Source of the DNA: Flaveria trinervia
Taxonomy: Eukaryota; Streptophyta; Magnoliopsida; Asterales; Asteraceae
Length of the DNA stretch: 64,000 nucleotides
Assembly: GCA_025506515.1 (NCBI GenBank)
Contig: CM046442.1
Span: 12,615,406-12,679,405 of the forward strand
Reading direction: 5' to 3'
In this document: positions 44,200-56,378 of the stretch, piece after piece
Numbering within the stretch: the stretch's first letter is position 1
Layout of the letters: each line of letters opens with the position of its first letter
Program-made: the position numbers and the translations under genes
The notes under the pieces: generated by a model
What the model saw: the letters and a program-made list of their open reading frames with translations, nothing else
The model's database searches: none
What the model was told of the DNA's origin: nothing

Positions 44200-44976
44200 T
44201 GTTGAACCAAAAGAACCAATGAGCCAGATCAGAAAAACCTTTAAGTCCCACAAGACATCACAATAACTGCTGAAGACTTGATCAGCTGTTTGACAAAGTC
44301 TGAAGATCAACAGCTGAAGACTAAAGTACTGAAGACTTCAACAGCTGAAGACCAAAGTCTGAAGATCAACAGCTGAAGACTAAAGTACTGAAGACTTCAA
44401 CAACTGAAGCACAAAGACTGAAGACATCAGCTGATGACAACAACTGAAGTTCAAGAAGTCCAAGTACTGAAGCCTTCAGAGTTTGTCACAATAGCTGAAG
44501 AAGTATTCTTCTGTTGTTGTGATGGTTTCCGTTCAGTAATTTTATTATTTATTTCAGTACGTGTAAAGCGACTGAAGAGCATGTTCTTCAGTCGTTGTTG
44601 TTTCAGTAGTTTCTTTTCAGTAGTTGTAGTGATAGTTAACACTTGGTATTTTTGTAAGAAGATGTCAGTTGTTTGATATCTTCAGTAGTTGTGTTAACTT
44701 TCAGTAGTTTGAATAAATCTGTTAGATGTCACTATCAAGTGACATCAGCAGACATCACATCTCCTATATAAGAGATGTTGACCTAATTGTACGTGTGACA
44801 TTTTTGCCACCACGAAAGCATATGAATGAAATATTCTATTTGCGGAATTCTCTCTCTCTATAACCGTTTACTCTTACATTGAATATCAATTGTGTTCTTG
44901 TGAATTGTCTAATTCATTGTTCGAATCCCGCTGCGATACTCTCTAATCAATCAAACTTAGATCACTGATCCTAACA
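44200..44976 (+). repeat. 5' LTR of element C
   Basis: TGTTGAACC...GATCCTAACA. U3 is rich in CTGAAG and CAGTAG words. TATATAA at 44765-44771. Confidence 0.95.
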
Positions 44977-44978
44977 AA

Positions 44979-44989
44979 TGGTATCAGAG
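44979..44989 (+). promoter_or_regulatory. Primer binding site of element C, 2 bases shorter than in B
   Basis: TGGTATCAGAG then GGTT; element B has TGGTATCAGAGCAGGTT. Loss of CA shortens the match to tRNA-Met by the final C. Confidence 0.85.
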
Positions 44990-45201
44990 GGTTAATCATT
45001 GATCGATCTAACAATTGATCATTGAAGCTACTATTCGATATCTATGTTTTATTGAATTAGCATATTTGCAAGAATTGGTTATAGATAATTGAATCTCTGC
45101 TGCTTTCGTTATTTGCTTTGAGTTTTCTCTTGGTTCAATTTGGTTTGTTGTGTTTTGTTCTAAATCTATTAAAACTTAATTGAATTTGGTTGAATCTGAG
45201 A

Positions 45202-46717
45202 ATGACTACTCCTTCTAATGACCCTCACAATACCGGTTCCTCAAACCAGCCTCCGATGCTGGTTAGGACTGAGTATAACATATGGCAACGACGAATGCTT
45301 CATCACCTGTCTGTTAACAGTTCAGGTTGTTGGACGTCTGTGGTACATGGTCCACACAAGCCTATGGTGAACAATCCGGAAACCAATCAAATGGTTCCGA
45401 AGAAGAAGGAACAATACTCAGATGAGGATCGGAAACTGTTTGAGATTGATGCTAAAGCGCATGGTATTCTGGCAATGGCTCTGCCTAATGAAATCTATTC
45501 AGGGCTTATGCATCATGAAACTGCTCATGACCTCTGGAATGCATTGAAGGAATAATTCGGTGGAACTGATGAGGTCTTAGCAAACAACAGAGAAATCCTT
45601 GCCCAACAATATAAGACATTCTCTCATAGGAAGGGTGAGACACTGACTCACCAGTTTGAGCGTTTTTCCTGTTTGATCTCTGAGCTGAAAATGGTCAAAC
45701 ATGAATACACCAATAGCCAGATGAACAACAGATTCCTCATATCACTGCCTGAGAGATGGGACACATACACCATTGTCCTACGCTCCAGTGCAAATCTGGA
45801 TAGCCTATCTCTCACCCAACTCCATGGGAAACTGCTTACATTTGAAAGAGAGATAGAGCAGAAAAGGAAACTGGCATCATCAGGAAAGCTCACTGATGAC
45901 TTTGTACCAGGGAACACTGCCTTGGTTGGTCATGAGTCAGAATATGTTGCATCTGACAGTAATTATGATGAGCATATAGATTTCTCTTCAAACAGTCCTG
46001 ATCATGCATTTGTTGGTGTTGATAGTCAGTCTAGCTGTAATAGTGACAACTTGTGCTTCATTATGGATGATCTGAAGGGTATTGCTGATGATGACTTAGA
46101 AGAGATGGATATTCTAAGCCAAATGGCCTTGGTTAATATCAGATCTCAAAAATTCTACAAGAGAACTAGTAGGAAATTCCCTGGACTCTCTGGCAAAACC
46201 AAAGTTGGTTTTGACAAGAGTAAGTTGAGGTGTCACAAATGCCACAAGCTTGGGCACTTTGCAAGAGAGTGTAGATCATCGGGATCTAACTCCTCTGCAC
46301 CCTTTATGACCTTTCCAAGTAATATTCAACAAAATAGAGGGCAACATCCTGCTAGTTCTGGTCATCATTCACAACCTATATCTCCTGCATATTTTGTCCT
46401 CAGGGTCCAATGTCATATTCTTATCCCTGCTATTACATGCCTCAGCCAATCCAATTCAAGCTCCTATTGCACAACAACCACAAGCATTACCTGAGCCTCT
46501 ATCAACTCAATCATCTCAATCACAACCTCATCACAGCTTCTTCACCCCTGACATTGTTGACTAGAGCCGTTTACCAGATGATCTCTCTGGTAATGAGCAT
46601 TTATTTGCTGGTGATGGTCAACATGGTGGTGAACATCCTTTTGGGAATCTAGCTCTCATGGCCCTGGAATCTACTGAGAGTTCATTCTCCAATGCATCTT
46701 CTTCACAGGTAACCTAG
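45202..46717 (+). pseudogene. gag: Element C gag
   Basis: The ATG at 45202 (MTTPSNDPHNTGSSN) is chosen because B shares it. The UBN2-type core is open apart from TAA 45553-45555 (CAA in B, a C to T change). The frame then runs through YTIVLRSSANLDSLSL to an intact CCHC knuckle at 46231-46272 (CHKCHKLGHFAREC). The Gln/Ser-rich tail has one shift near 46400 and a stop near 46562. It ends at TAG 46715-46717, directly followed by GTATCC. Confidence 0.85.
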
Positions 46718-48089
46718 GTATCCTCTGAGGCTAAGGCCAAGCTTTGTTCTGAATCTTTCATAGATGCATTTATCTTATTAGAGAGGTAAATGTAGCTTTA
46801 ATAAATCAAAATTTAGAACTTGAGCAAAACCTTTTCAAAAGAAAAGCTGAATATGAGTCTGTTATAAGGATAAAGATGATGAGATCTATAAGCTTAAATG
46901 CCAATTAAATGATGAAAAGGCTAAGCTAGAGGTCATTCTTGAGGACCATAGAGAACTCAAAGAAAAACTTGTAGTTACCCAAGTTGAGTGTGACTGCTGG
47001 GTGTCATCCTGCAAGGGATTTGAAATGTTGCTCAGCAAGCAATCTGCTTCGAATGTGAAGTTTGGAATTGGTTACAACCACATTGCACCACCAACAGATT
47101 TTACTCCAAAACCAATAGTAAAATCTGAAGGTGAAAGCAATTCCCAAACCACATCATCATGTGCATCATCCTTAAGTGATCTCCCAAAATCACAAGATGA
47201 AATCAGTGTTGATACCTCAGCAAATCATTGGCTGATGGGTTAACTACTGATAAGCACATGAAGCTGAGTACTTCAGATCTTGTCCCTCAAAGTACTTCAA
47301 TTACAGAAGGGCAAGTTACAACAACTGAAAAGCATTTCAAATCAGCTGAAATAAAAGGATTAACAACTGCTGATAAAGAACAGCTGAAGAACAGTCTTCA
47401 GTTGTTACAGATCCTTCAGTACTAAACAAAAGTACTGAAAGGGGAAAGTACTGAAGAGCACACCTTCAGTAGTTTCCACATCAGCAGTTGATCAATCCAA
47501 GATGAAGAATAAGCCATGTGAAATATGTGGTAAATTCAATCATCTTTCTGATGAATGTTGGTACAAAAGGGTTCCAAATTTACAGAGATAAACTCATTAA
47601 AATCCAGATGGATGAAATGAAGCTGAGTTTGAGACCAAGTTTGTACCATAATCATCCCATTGTGATAAACCCAAGACTTCCACAAAATCCAAAAAGAAGG
47701 ATAGTGTTCATCACAAAACAGCTGATAGTGCTCCTAATGATAAACATCAGACTAAGTCTGTGAATTTTAAGGAGGAAATGGTGGGTCACAGGAACTCATC
47801 AAACACAAGTACTGATATGTCACAAGAGCTGAAAGCTTTGGCTACAAATCAGACACAACTTGTTATGATGGTTCAACATTTGTTGGGGAGAGTTAACCAA
47901 CTAGATGCACCTGTGATCAAACCACTGAAAAGGCATTCCAAGCCCAAATCCAAGGAATCCATTTCAGTACCATCTCCTTCTTCATTAGCTGTTAATCATA
48001 AGAAACAAGTTATGGTTACATCTGTTGATGAAAACAGACCCAAAACCAAAAAGGTTTGGTCTCTAAACCTAACTAGTTACTTTTGATGA
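46718..48089 (+). pseudogene. Element C intermediate ORF with second zinc knuckle
   Basis: Coiled-coil-like segment (EAKAKLCSE..., about 46720-46990), then the FEMLLSKQSASNVKFGIGY block (47019-47075) shared with B. A second CCHC knuckle is intact at 47517-47558 (CEICGKFNHLSDEC). The conserved block ELKALATNQTQLVMMVQHLLGR follows at 47828. A lost G near 48055 shifts the frame. In the original frame it ends with TAG 48074-48076, as in A and B. Confidence 0.7.
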
Positions 48090-48420
48090 ATGCAAGGTTC
48101 TTCAGCATGCCAAAGGAGCATCTGGTATGTGGACAGTGGAGGATCTATGCATATGACTGGGAGCAGTTCTCTTCTTAATGAGTACTCTCAAGGAAAGAAG
48201 GATTTGTTTCATTTGGAAATGATGCCAAGGGTTACATCATTGGGAAAGGATTTGTGTCTAATGGACAAATCTGGTTTGATGATGTTAACCATGTGGAGAA
48301 TCTCAAGTATAATCTGCTGAGTGTCAGTCAGATGTGTGATAAAGGGCATGTTGCACTTTTCACAAGCCAGAACTACAGGATTCGGTCTTCCCAAGTTCTG
48401 AGGATGATTGAAAAGGTATT
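48090..48420 (+). pseudogene. pol: Element C protease
   Basis: WYVDSGGSMHMTGS near 48124-48165 with D-S-G-G, as in B. A one-base loss near 48200 shifts the frame; the downstream part (VENLKYNLLSVSQMCDKGHVALFTS) is intact. Confidence 0.8.
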
Positions 48421-49500
48421 GGATGAACATACTCTCCTGAAGGCCAACAGGATTGGAAGAGTATATGCCTTGGATTTGTCAAAGAAGATTGATTTGAAGG
48501 GTCATCCATGCCTATTCTCCAAAGCCTCTCCTCAGGAATCTAAACTGTGGCATAGAAGGCTGGGTCATGTTAATCTCAAAAACATGAATCAACTGATCCA
48601 CAATAGTTTAGTGAGAGGTCTACCAATAAAGGAGTTCCACTGTGATGAAACCTGCACTGCTTGTTTAAAAGGAAAACAACACAAAGTCTCATTCCCTCCT
48701 ATTGAAGAACCTAAGTCCACTGCCTAGTTGCAGTTACTACACATGGATCTATTTGGTCCTATGAGAGTGATGAGCATGGCAAAGAAGAAATACTGTCTGG
48801 TAATTATGGATGACTACTCCAGATTTGTATGGACTTTCTTTCTGCATTCAAAGGATGAGGTTTCTCAGAAGATTATAAACTTTGTGTTGTATGTTGAGAA
48901 GCAGTATTCCCTATCAGTCAAGTGTATAAGGAGTGATAATGGAACAGAATTCAAAAACCATACACTTGATGATTTTTATCTCTCAAAGGGAATCAAGAGG
49001 CAGTTTAGCATCGCAAGGACTCCAGAACAAAATGGAGTAGTGGAGAGAAAGAACAGGACCTTAATTGAAGCTGCAAGGTCTATATTGGCTGACTCTGGTT
49101 TGCCATTGACCTTTTGGGCTGAAGCTGTCAATACAGCTTGCTATGTGCAAAATAGAGTGTTAGTAAATCAGAGGTTGATGAAGACTCCATATGAAGTTCT
49201 ACATCATTTGGCTCCTTTGATTTCATTTTTCAGAGCCTTTGAGTGTCTTTGTTTCATTCTTGACACAAAGGATCAACTCCACAAATTTGATCCTAAGGTG
49301 GATGCAGGGTATTTTGTTGGTTATTCATCTACTTGCAAGGCATACAGAGTCTTCAACTGTAGAACAAAGATAGTTGAAGAGACTCTGCATGTGAAGTTTA
49401 ATGAATCTCCAAAGGAAAAGATTCCACAAAACCCTGTGGAGTTATTTGATTTGGACATACTCAATATGTTCCTTATCAACCTCCAGCTGTTGCAGATCAT
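48421..49500 (+). pseudogene. pol: Element C integrase
   Basis: LWHRRLGHVNLKNM near 48545 and CTACLKGKQH near 48655 give HHCC. TAG at 48725-48727 lies just before the core. The core has MDLFGP near 48743, SDNGTEF near 48932 and ERKNR near 49044, then GYFVGYSS near 49312. The core is one of the least damaged coding segments of the window. Confidence 0.85.
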
Positions 49501-50890
49501 GTGGATAAATCATCTTCTGTAGCATGTCTTCCACCTGGTGGTACTGAAGATGATGATGATATCAGTACTCACCTTTTCAAGTTTAGTGACCAACTGCCTG
49601 TGTCTACTAAACTTGATGTTCCTGTAGCTTCAGTAGCTCCATCCACAACAAATGCTGATGAGATTTCTGATTCCTCTACATCATTTGACTTGCCATCTAA
49701 TACTTGGTTTCAAGAATCTGGATCAACATCTGCTGCTGCTGAGCCTGCTACAAACACTTGCACTGATCTCATAGTGTACCAAGAGCTGAAGAATCACCCC
49801 ATGTCTCAAATCATTGGTGATATCAATGCTGGTGTCTCAACCAGAAGTCAATTGTCTAACTTCTGCTTCTATGCTCTCTTCATCAGTCAGCTAGAGCCAA
49901 AGAACTATCATGTTGCTTTGAGAGACAATGGATGGGTTGAAGCCATGCAGCTTGAGCTACTTCAGTTCAAAAAGCAGCAAGTGTGGGAACTGGTTCCTCT
50001 ACCCCCAGGTAAGTGTGCAATAGGCACTAAATGGGTGTTTAGGAATAAAACTGATGAAAATGGGCTTATTGTCAAGAACAAGGCTAGACTGGTTGTACAA
50101 GGGTTTTCTCAAGAAGAAGTATTGATTATGATGAAACCTTTGCCCTTGTAGCCACTAGAGGCAATTAGATTGTTCTTAGCCTATGCTGCATTCCACAATC
50201 TTAAAGTTTTTCAAATGGATGTCAAAAGTGCATTTTTATATGGTAAAATAAAAGAAGAGGTTTATGTGTGTCAACCACCAGGTTTTGAGGATAATAAACA
50301 TCCTGATTGGGTGTATAAACTTGATAAGGCTCTTATGGGTTGAAGCAAGCTCCTAGAGCCTGTATGAAACACTTCCAATTTTCTTCTTACAAATAATTTC
50401 ACTAGAGGCTCCATAGATAAAACTTTGTTTATTAAGAAGGTGGATCAGCATAAGCTACTTGTTCAATTTATGTTGATGATATTATTTTTGCATCCTCTGA
50501 TCCCCAGTTGTGTGATGATTTTACATGTTAATGAAACAAAAGTTTGAAATGAGTGCAATGGGAGAATTACAGTTCTTTTCTAGGCTTGCAAATCAAACAA
50601 AAGGCTGATGGAACCTTTATTCATCAGTCAAAATATACAAAAGATCTTTTGCATAAGTTTGATTTACAAAATTGTAAGCCCTGTTCTACTCCCATGTGCA
50701 ACACCACACAACTGGATGCAGATCAGAAAGGTAAAGCTGTTGATGAAACACTTTACAGATGTATGATTGGGTCCTTGATGTACTTAACAGCTTCTAGACC
50801 AGATATCATGTTTGCAACTTGTGTTTGTGCTAGATTTCAGGCTGCTCCTAAAGAGTCTCATTTGATTGCAGTCAAGAGGATCTTTAGATA
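49501..50890 (+). pseudogene. pol: Element C reverse transcriptase
   Basis: Linker, then GTKWVFRNKTDENG near 50011-50060 and KARLVVQGF near 50077, then a shift near 50113. VFQMDVKSAFLYG near 50206 and LDKAL near 50318 follow. The YVDD codons are at 50469-50480, but a missing A just before them puts them out of frame. GSLMYLTASRPDI near 50770 is intact. Between 50330 and 51120 there are many single-base losses in short runs relative to B. Confidence 0.85.
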
Positions 50891-51399
50891 TCTGCAAGGT
50901 ACACAATCTCTAGGTTTATGTATTCCACTGGACACTCTTGCAAATTAGTTGCTTTTTTATAGTGACTATGCAGGGTGTAAGTTACCAGAAACTCAACTTC
51001 TGGTGGATGTCAATCCTAGGCAACTGTTTGATTTCTTGGCAGAGTAAGAACAAACATCTGTTGCTACATCCACTGCTGAAGCAGAGTACATTGCTGCTGC
51101 AAGTGTACTTCTCAGTACTCTGGCTTCAAAACCAACTTTTGGATTATGGCATTACAGAGACTAAGACTCCATTATTAATGGACAGTGCTTCAGCTCTTTG
51201 CATTGTCAAGAATCCTGTCCAGCACTCTAGGACCAAACATATAGAGATCAGACACCATTTTATTAGGGACTGTTTTGAAAAAGGTCTGATTGATCCAAAG
51301 TTTGTGCCTAGTGCTGATGAGCTTGCAGACATTTTTACTAAGCCTTTGGATAGTTCAACTTTCCAAAACCTTGTGTTAAGGCTGGTATGCTGCAGCTAG
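50891..51399 (+). pseudogene. pol: Element C RNase H
   Basis: DYAGCK, AEAEYIAAAS and MDSASALCI, then RHHFIRDCFEKG, as in B, but with several one-base deletions before 51120. It ends at about 51399-51402. Confidence 0.8.
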
Positions 51400-51993
51400 A
51401 ATAAGTGACAACTACTGATGATCTCAGTAAACAAGTACTGATGATCATTAGTAAACGTCACAAATAAGTACTGAGTCTGTTACAAACTACTGATGTAGTT
51501 ATAACTACTGTTGTTAGTAAAAACAGATAAGTACTGTTGTCCTATGAAACAACTGAAAACAGCCAAAAACTGATGAGTAAGTGTTGAGGACAGTATGAAA
51601 CAGCTGAAAAGCTAAGAATTGACGAAACTACTGACGGGAAATTTCCTTCTAAGTTGTTTCTAAAACTGCTGTTTCATCTTAAACAACTGATGACAAAACC
51701 ATGTCTTCAGTAGTTCACAACTACTGATGACTAACACCAAGTCCTCAGTTGTTTCCAACATCTGAAGTCAAAACCATGGTTTTTTCAGTAGTTTTAAACT
51801 ACTGATGCCTAAAACCAAGACTTCAGTTGTTTCAACCTCTGAAGGTTAATACCACGTCATCAGTCGTTTAAAATTACTGATGATTAACACCAAACCCTTC
51901 AGTGCTTTATAACCCTTACCCTATAAAACCTTCTTACAGAGCTTCATCATCTCAAACCTAACGTTCAAAAACTCAGAACTTTCTCTCACATTA
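51400..51993 (+). other. Element C spacer between pol and ORF3 (promoter-like)
   Basis: Same composition as the B spacer: CTACTGATG, CAGTAGTT, CAGTTGTTT, CTGAAG motifs on both strands, then TATAAAA at 51922-51928, a C/T-rich leader and ATG at 51994. Confidence 0.8.
51922..51928 (+). promoter_or_regulatory. Internal TATA box upstream of C ORF3
   Basis: TATAAAA after CTTACCC, 72 bp before the ATG, in the position aligned with TATATATA in B. The leader CAAACCTAACGTTC is also shared. Confidence 0.6.
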
Positions 51994-54900
51994 ATGGCGA
52001 CCATGCAGCTTAAACCACGACACAACTGTGTTGCCTACCTTACCAAATCACCTTTCTGGACGAAGTTTGATACTGCTATTGATCTAATGGTCCATTCTCC
52101 ATACAACAACGGCCTTCCTTATCAATCCTACCATTTATGCCGAATCCCTAAAACGTTCTGGACGAACGTCACCTTACCACTAGGGAGAATGACACCGAGT
52201 CTCTCCAGTCGTTCGTCAATTGCCGTAAGGTGGTCATCACTCCGGCAATCCTTCACCACACCCTACAACTGGATGAGGCCACCTTCCCCGCTGGATATTC
52301 AAAGGGCATCACTGATCTATCCTTTGCCCAAAATGGATTCAGGGTACCTCAGCGCTTCTACCATCCTAAAGAGGCATTTCCATGACGCAGAACGCCTTAT
52401 TTTTCATATGGTGAATGTCTGCCTAGCCCCTAAGACTTCGTCTTGGATCAAATGTCAACCAGTGGTAGCAGGTATTCTTCTCTATCCTTGAGCAACAAAA
52501 CTTAAATTTTTCTGAATATATTTCTTGAACTTAAGGATATGGTCTCAAAACCTATTGCTAACCGATGGATATTATATCCACGTTTCATAATGGCCATAAT
52601 AGAGAACCAGCTGAAAGCTGAGGGACTTGTTGGCCTTGGAGTCCCTGCCATGGCTGTTTGCCTGAAGTATACTCTAGGCACAACTCAGACCAGTCACTCA
52701 AACAGGCTGCCAGCTGCAAAACCCCACGCAGCTGGAACCCACACTCACCACCTCCAAATCCAAAGTCCCCACCAAACCCAAACACAAGAAACCCAAAAAG
52801 GCTGCTCAGGGAGATGAGTCCCCTGAGGATGCCCCTGCAACACAAACGCTGGATATATCTACTGGCCATAACCCACCAGTAGATACACTACTCACCCACC
52901 CTCAACCGCTTAGGCTTCCTCTCAACAGGAGCCTGTAGCAACCACATTTGGGGCACCTATCATCTGGAACCTTCCTCATTTGAGGAGGTTGCCATTGAAA
53001 TGCACCACTCTCCCCGGGTGCATACTGCTTTCACACCATCCCCACTACAACCCCCCCCAAAGTCCTACCATAATAGTTGCAAAAGTGCTGACTCAGTTGC
53101 TTCCTCACCCCCTCCCCAAACCAATCAAAACTGGGATAGCCTCAACCATTGAGGGGGAGGCCCAAGTGCTTCTGATACCCACAAGACAGGGGTTACAATG
53201 TTCAATCTCCAAGTGTAGAAAAGGAGATTCTAACTTCTGGTGAGGTGCCACTTCTCCTGCTTTAGCAATGATCATGATGAAGTTGGTACCATCCATAAGA
53301 CCTCACCAGAGGCAACTGCCAATGAAGGACATAGTCCTGAGGCAGGAAGTCCCCAGTACCAAGAACAAGGGGCACATGCTACTACTGATCTACACTCAGA
53401 GCATGTACATCCTGATTCAATCAGGAGGTTAGGTGATTCAGCACAGACTGATGATGACCTGGCTTTTTCTACAATGTTCTAGCCCATAATACCATCCTAG
53501 AGAATGAGGTGAGCAGACTCAAAGAGCTGCTTGCCAAAATGTCTCAGGATCAAAGACCATCTACCCCACAAACCCCACAGATGGCACCTTCAATTAAAGG
53601 TTTACCAAACACTGAGCCTACACACATAACTGAGCCACCAGCCTCTGCTTTCGGCACCACCTCTCAGGGACAGAACCCCTCTGAACAGATGGTTGCTATC
53701 TTTCAAAACTTATTACCTCTCATCACTTCCATCATCACTGACATAGTGCATAAAGCCATTGATGAGAGGATTCCCTCAAATCTACAAACCTTATTGATGA
53801 TGTTGTTCATAAATCTCTTTCTGCCTTCCAAACCCCTGATTCCAATGCAACCAAAAAGGGGGAGACTGCAAAGTCAAGGCAGTGAAAGACAAGAAAGAAA
53901 GAGAGTTGATGCTGAGAAAGAGCTTGAAAAAGAGAAACAGCCTGAGAAAGAAAAGGAGGTTGAGAAAGAACTGATCTCAGAACAGTTATTACATATAAAA
54001 GAAAGAAAAGTGCTGAGTCAAGAGCTGATGAAGAGAAATCATTAGAAGACCTTGTTAAGATGTTGATGAAGCTCATAGCAGATCAAGGATACAATTATAG
54101 ATCAGCTATTTAGACATGGTCATGACACAACCACATTAGACTCTGAGATCAGAAGGCTGGAAATAGAAGAGATACAATCAAGATGGGCCGGTTATAGTGT
54201 GATGGAAAGGGAGAGATTGGAAATCATGATCAGGTTCATAGCTAAATATCTTGGAAGATCATTGATTGAAATCAAGTCATGGTCCAGGGACAGCATCTTG
54301 GCAATAACCACCAAGATCTGTTCGTCTGAAGTATATACCAAAGGGCTGGTCATTGAAGCTTTGAATGAAGCTGGTGCTGGGAGCAGGACTGAACTGGTCA
54401 AACAATCCAAAGCATCACTTACATCTAAAATGCTAGAACAGCCTGTCAACATTCCCACACCAAAAGCACCACAACCACAACCACTAAACCAATTCCCTTA
54501 CCCACAAAACCATAGCCGATGATGTACCCCAGAGAGGAAGAGAAGGGTACTGAGGCTAGAAGACGAAGAAGATATAATGATGAAGATGAGATAGGCTGCC
54601 AATCTCAGCTGTTATACAGTTGCCTAAGGCCATAAGTCACCCTCCAACAATTACTCCTGAATCTCAAAGACAATTTGTGAAGTGAAGTTAGAAGAAGAAG
54701 AGCTTCACAAACACATGATGAGGAATTGTTGAGAAGAGTCGACAAAGCATATGCTGCCACATCTTCAATCATCAATATGAAGAAACATGCTCAGAGATTA
54801 TACACTCTCAGACACATATTTCAATATCAAAAAGAGAGAGTGAGGATTTGGCCTGATCCAAGGTGTCTCATAGGATTCAAAAGAAAAATATTCCACAGAG

Positions 54901-55438
54901 ATACATTGGCCAAGTAAAGAAGATTGTAGATGAAGTGATCTCTCTGGCCTTTGTAGTATCACCTTGGGAGATCCTAGATGACTTCAAGAAAGCCTATAAA
55001 GCTAAACTGACCCCACAAAAGATGTTGGAGAATAAAGTGGTGAAAAATGGGTTAGTGTATAGGAGGCTTGAGGAAGTTAGAAAGAATGAGCTCCAGTTGT
55101 TCTAGAGGGTATTCACCCAGATGAATTCGCATATAGAATCATAACAACTGTGGAGCTAAAAATGGAAGCAGGTCAATACCTATCTGAGTACTATGGGCCA
55201 GAATCACTCTTTGAAGGAGAAACATAAGAGCTTACCATGGAGGAACAAATACCTTCATTGAGGACTATACAAGGGAGTCTTACAGACTCATATTTGGGAA
55301 GTAGATCTCATGGATGGGGTAGCAGCTCTGTGTCCAGTTCCCCAAGACAGAGTTCCCATCCATCCTTTGCCAAACAGATCATTGAGACTTCTTCCCAGGC
55401 CTGTGCTTACAGGGTCACTTCTGAGCTGATCTAGAAGA
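51994..55438 (+). pseudogene. Element C third ORF (ORF3)
   Basis: The ATG at 51994 begins MATMQLKPRHNCVAYLTKS and stays open for 165 codons to 52491, the best N-terminus of the three copies. It then continues in pieces: 52539-52817; a Pro-rich middle; 53509-54045 with a Lys/Glu-rich likely coiled coil (53880-54000); 54199-54522; and the conserved C-terminal domain at 54726-55105 (HAQRLYTLRHIFQYQKERVR). No signal peptide or membrane helix is visible. Function unknown. Confidence 0.65.
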
Positions 55439-55510
55439 CAAAAAGACCAATCCTTCTGCCATAATAATGGGACATCTTCAATAAGCTTAAAGGTTTTGGC
55501 TACATTGGTC

Positions 55511-55518
55511 AGGGGGAG
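55511..55518 (+). promoter_or_regulatory. Polypurine tract of element C
   Basis: AGGGGGAG-TT before TGTTGG of the 3' LTR, as in B. Confidence 0.85.
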
Positions 55519-55520
55519 TT

Positions 55521-56300
55521 TGTTGGACCAAAAGAACCAATGAGCCAGATCAGAAAAACCTTTAAGTCCCACAACACATCACAACAACTGTTGAAGACTT
55601 GATCAGCTGTTTGACAAAGTCTGAAGATCAACAGCTGAAGACTAAAGTACTGAAGACTTCAACTGCTGAAGACCAAAGTCTGAAGATCAACAGCTGAAGA
55701 CTAAAGTACTGAAGATCAACAGCTGAAGTACAAACTGAAGACATCAGCTGAAGACATCAGCTGATGACAACAACTGAAGTTCAAGAAGTCCAAGTACTGA
55801 AGCCTTCAGAGTTTGTCACAACAGCTGAAGAAGCATTCTTCAGTTGTTGTGATGGTTTCCGTTCAGCAGTTTTATTATTTATTTCAGTACTTGTAAGACG
55901 ACTGAAGAGCATGTTCTTCAATCGTTGTTGTTTCAGTAGTTTCTTTTCAGTAGTTGTAGTGATAGTAACACTTGGTATTTTTGTAAGAAGATGTCAGCTG
56001 TTTGACATCTTCAGTAGTTGTGTTAACTTTTAGTAGTTTGAATAAATCTGTTAGATGTCACTATCAAGTGACATCAGCAGACATCACATCTCCTATATAG
56101 AGATGTTGACCTAATTGTATGTGTGACATTTTGCCACCACGAAAGCATATGAATGAAATATTCTATTTGCAGAATTCTCTCTCTATAACTGTTTACTTTT
56201 ACATTGATATCAATTGTGTTCTTGTGAATTGTCTAATTCATTGTTCGAATTCCGTTGCGATACTCTCTAATCAATCAAACTTAGATCACTGATCCTAACA
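55521..56300 (+). repeat. 3' LTR of element C
   Basis: TGTTGGACC...GATCCTAACA. The TATA region reads TATATAG here (56094-56100) against TATATAA in the 5' LTR. Confidence 0.95.
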
Positions 56301-56305
56301 TTTCA

Positions 56306-56378
56306 TAACATTATTTTTGAATGAAAGTTTTCCGGGAGACTTTGAACTAATCAAGTCTAAATTTTTATAATTTTATGA
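56306..56378 (+). repeat. 3' LTR of element D, middle segment (73 bp)
   Basis: Collinear with 40582-40660 of the 5' LTR (GAATGAAAGT, GAGACTTTGAACTAATCA). It lies between element C and element G. Confidence 0.9.

Larger units (their letters stand above)
44200..56300 (+). mobile_element. Element C: SIRE-type copia retrotransposon, same family as B
   Basis: 12.1 kb with LTRs of 777 and 780 bp, primer site, all copia genes and ORF3, perfect TTTCA duplications. LTRs differ by roughly 25 substitutions by eye (about 3 percent) plus indels, so it is older than B. LTR, gag, pol, spacer and ORF3 all align with B. Confidence 0.95.
44195..56305. repeat. Target site duplication of element C (TTTCA at both ends)
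   Basis: TTTCA at 44195-44199 and 56301-56305. The intact D LTR (near 40577) has only one copy (TTTCATAAAATTG), confirming that C inserted into D. Confidence 0.95.
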
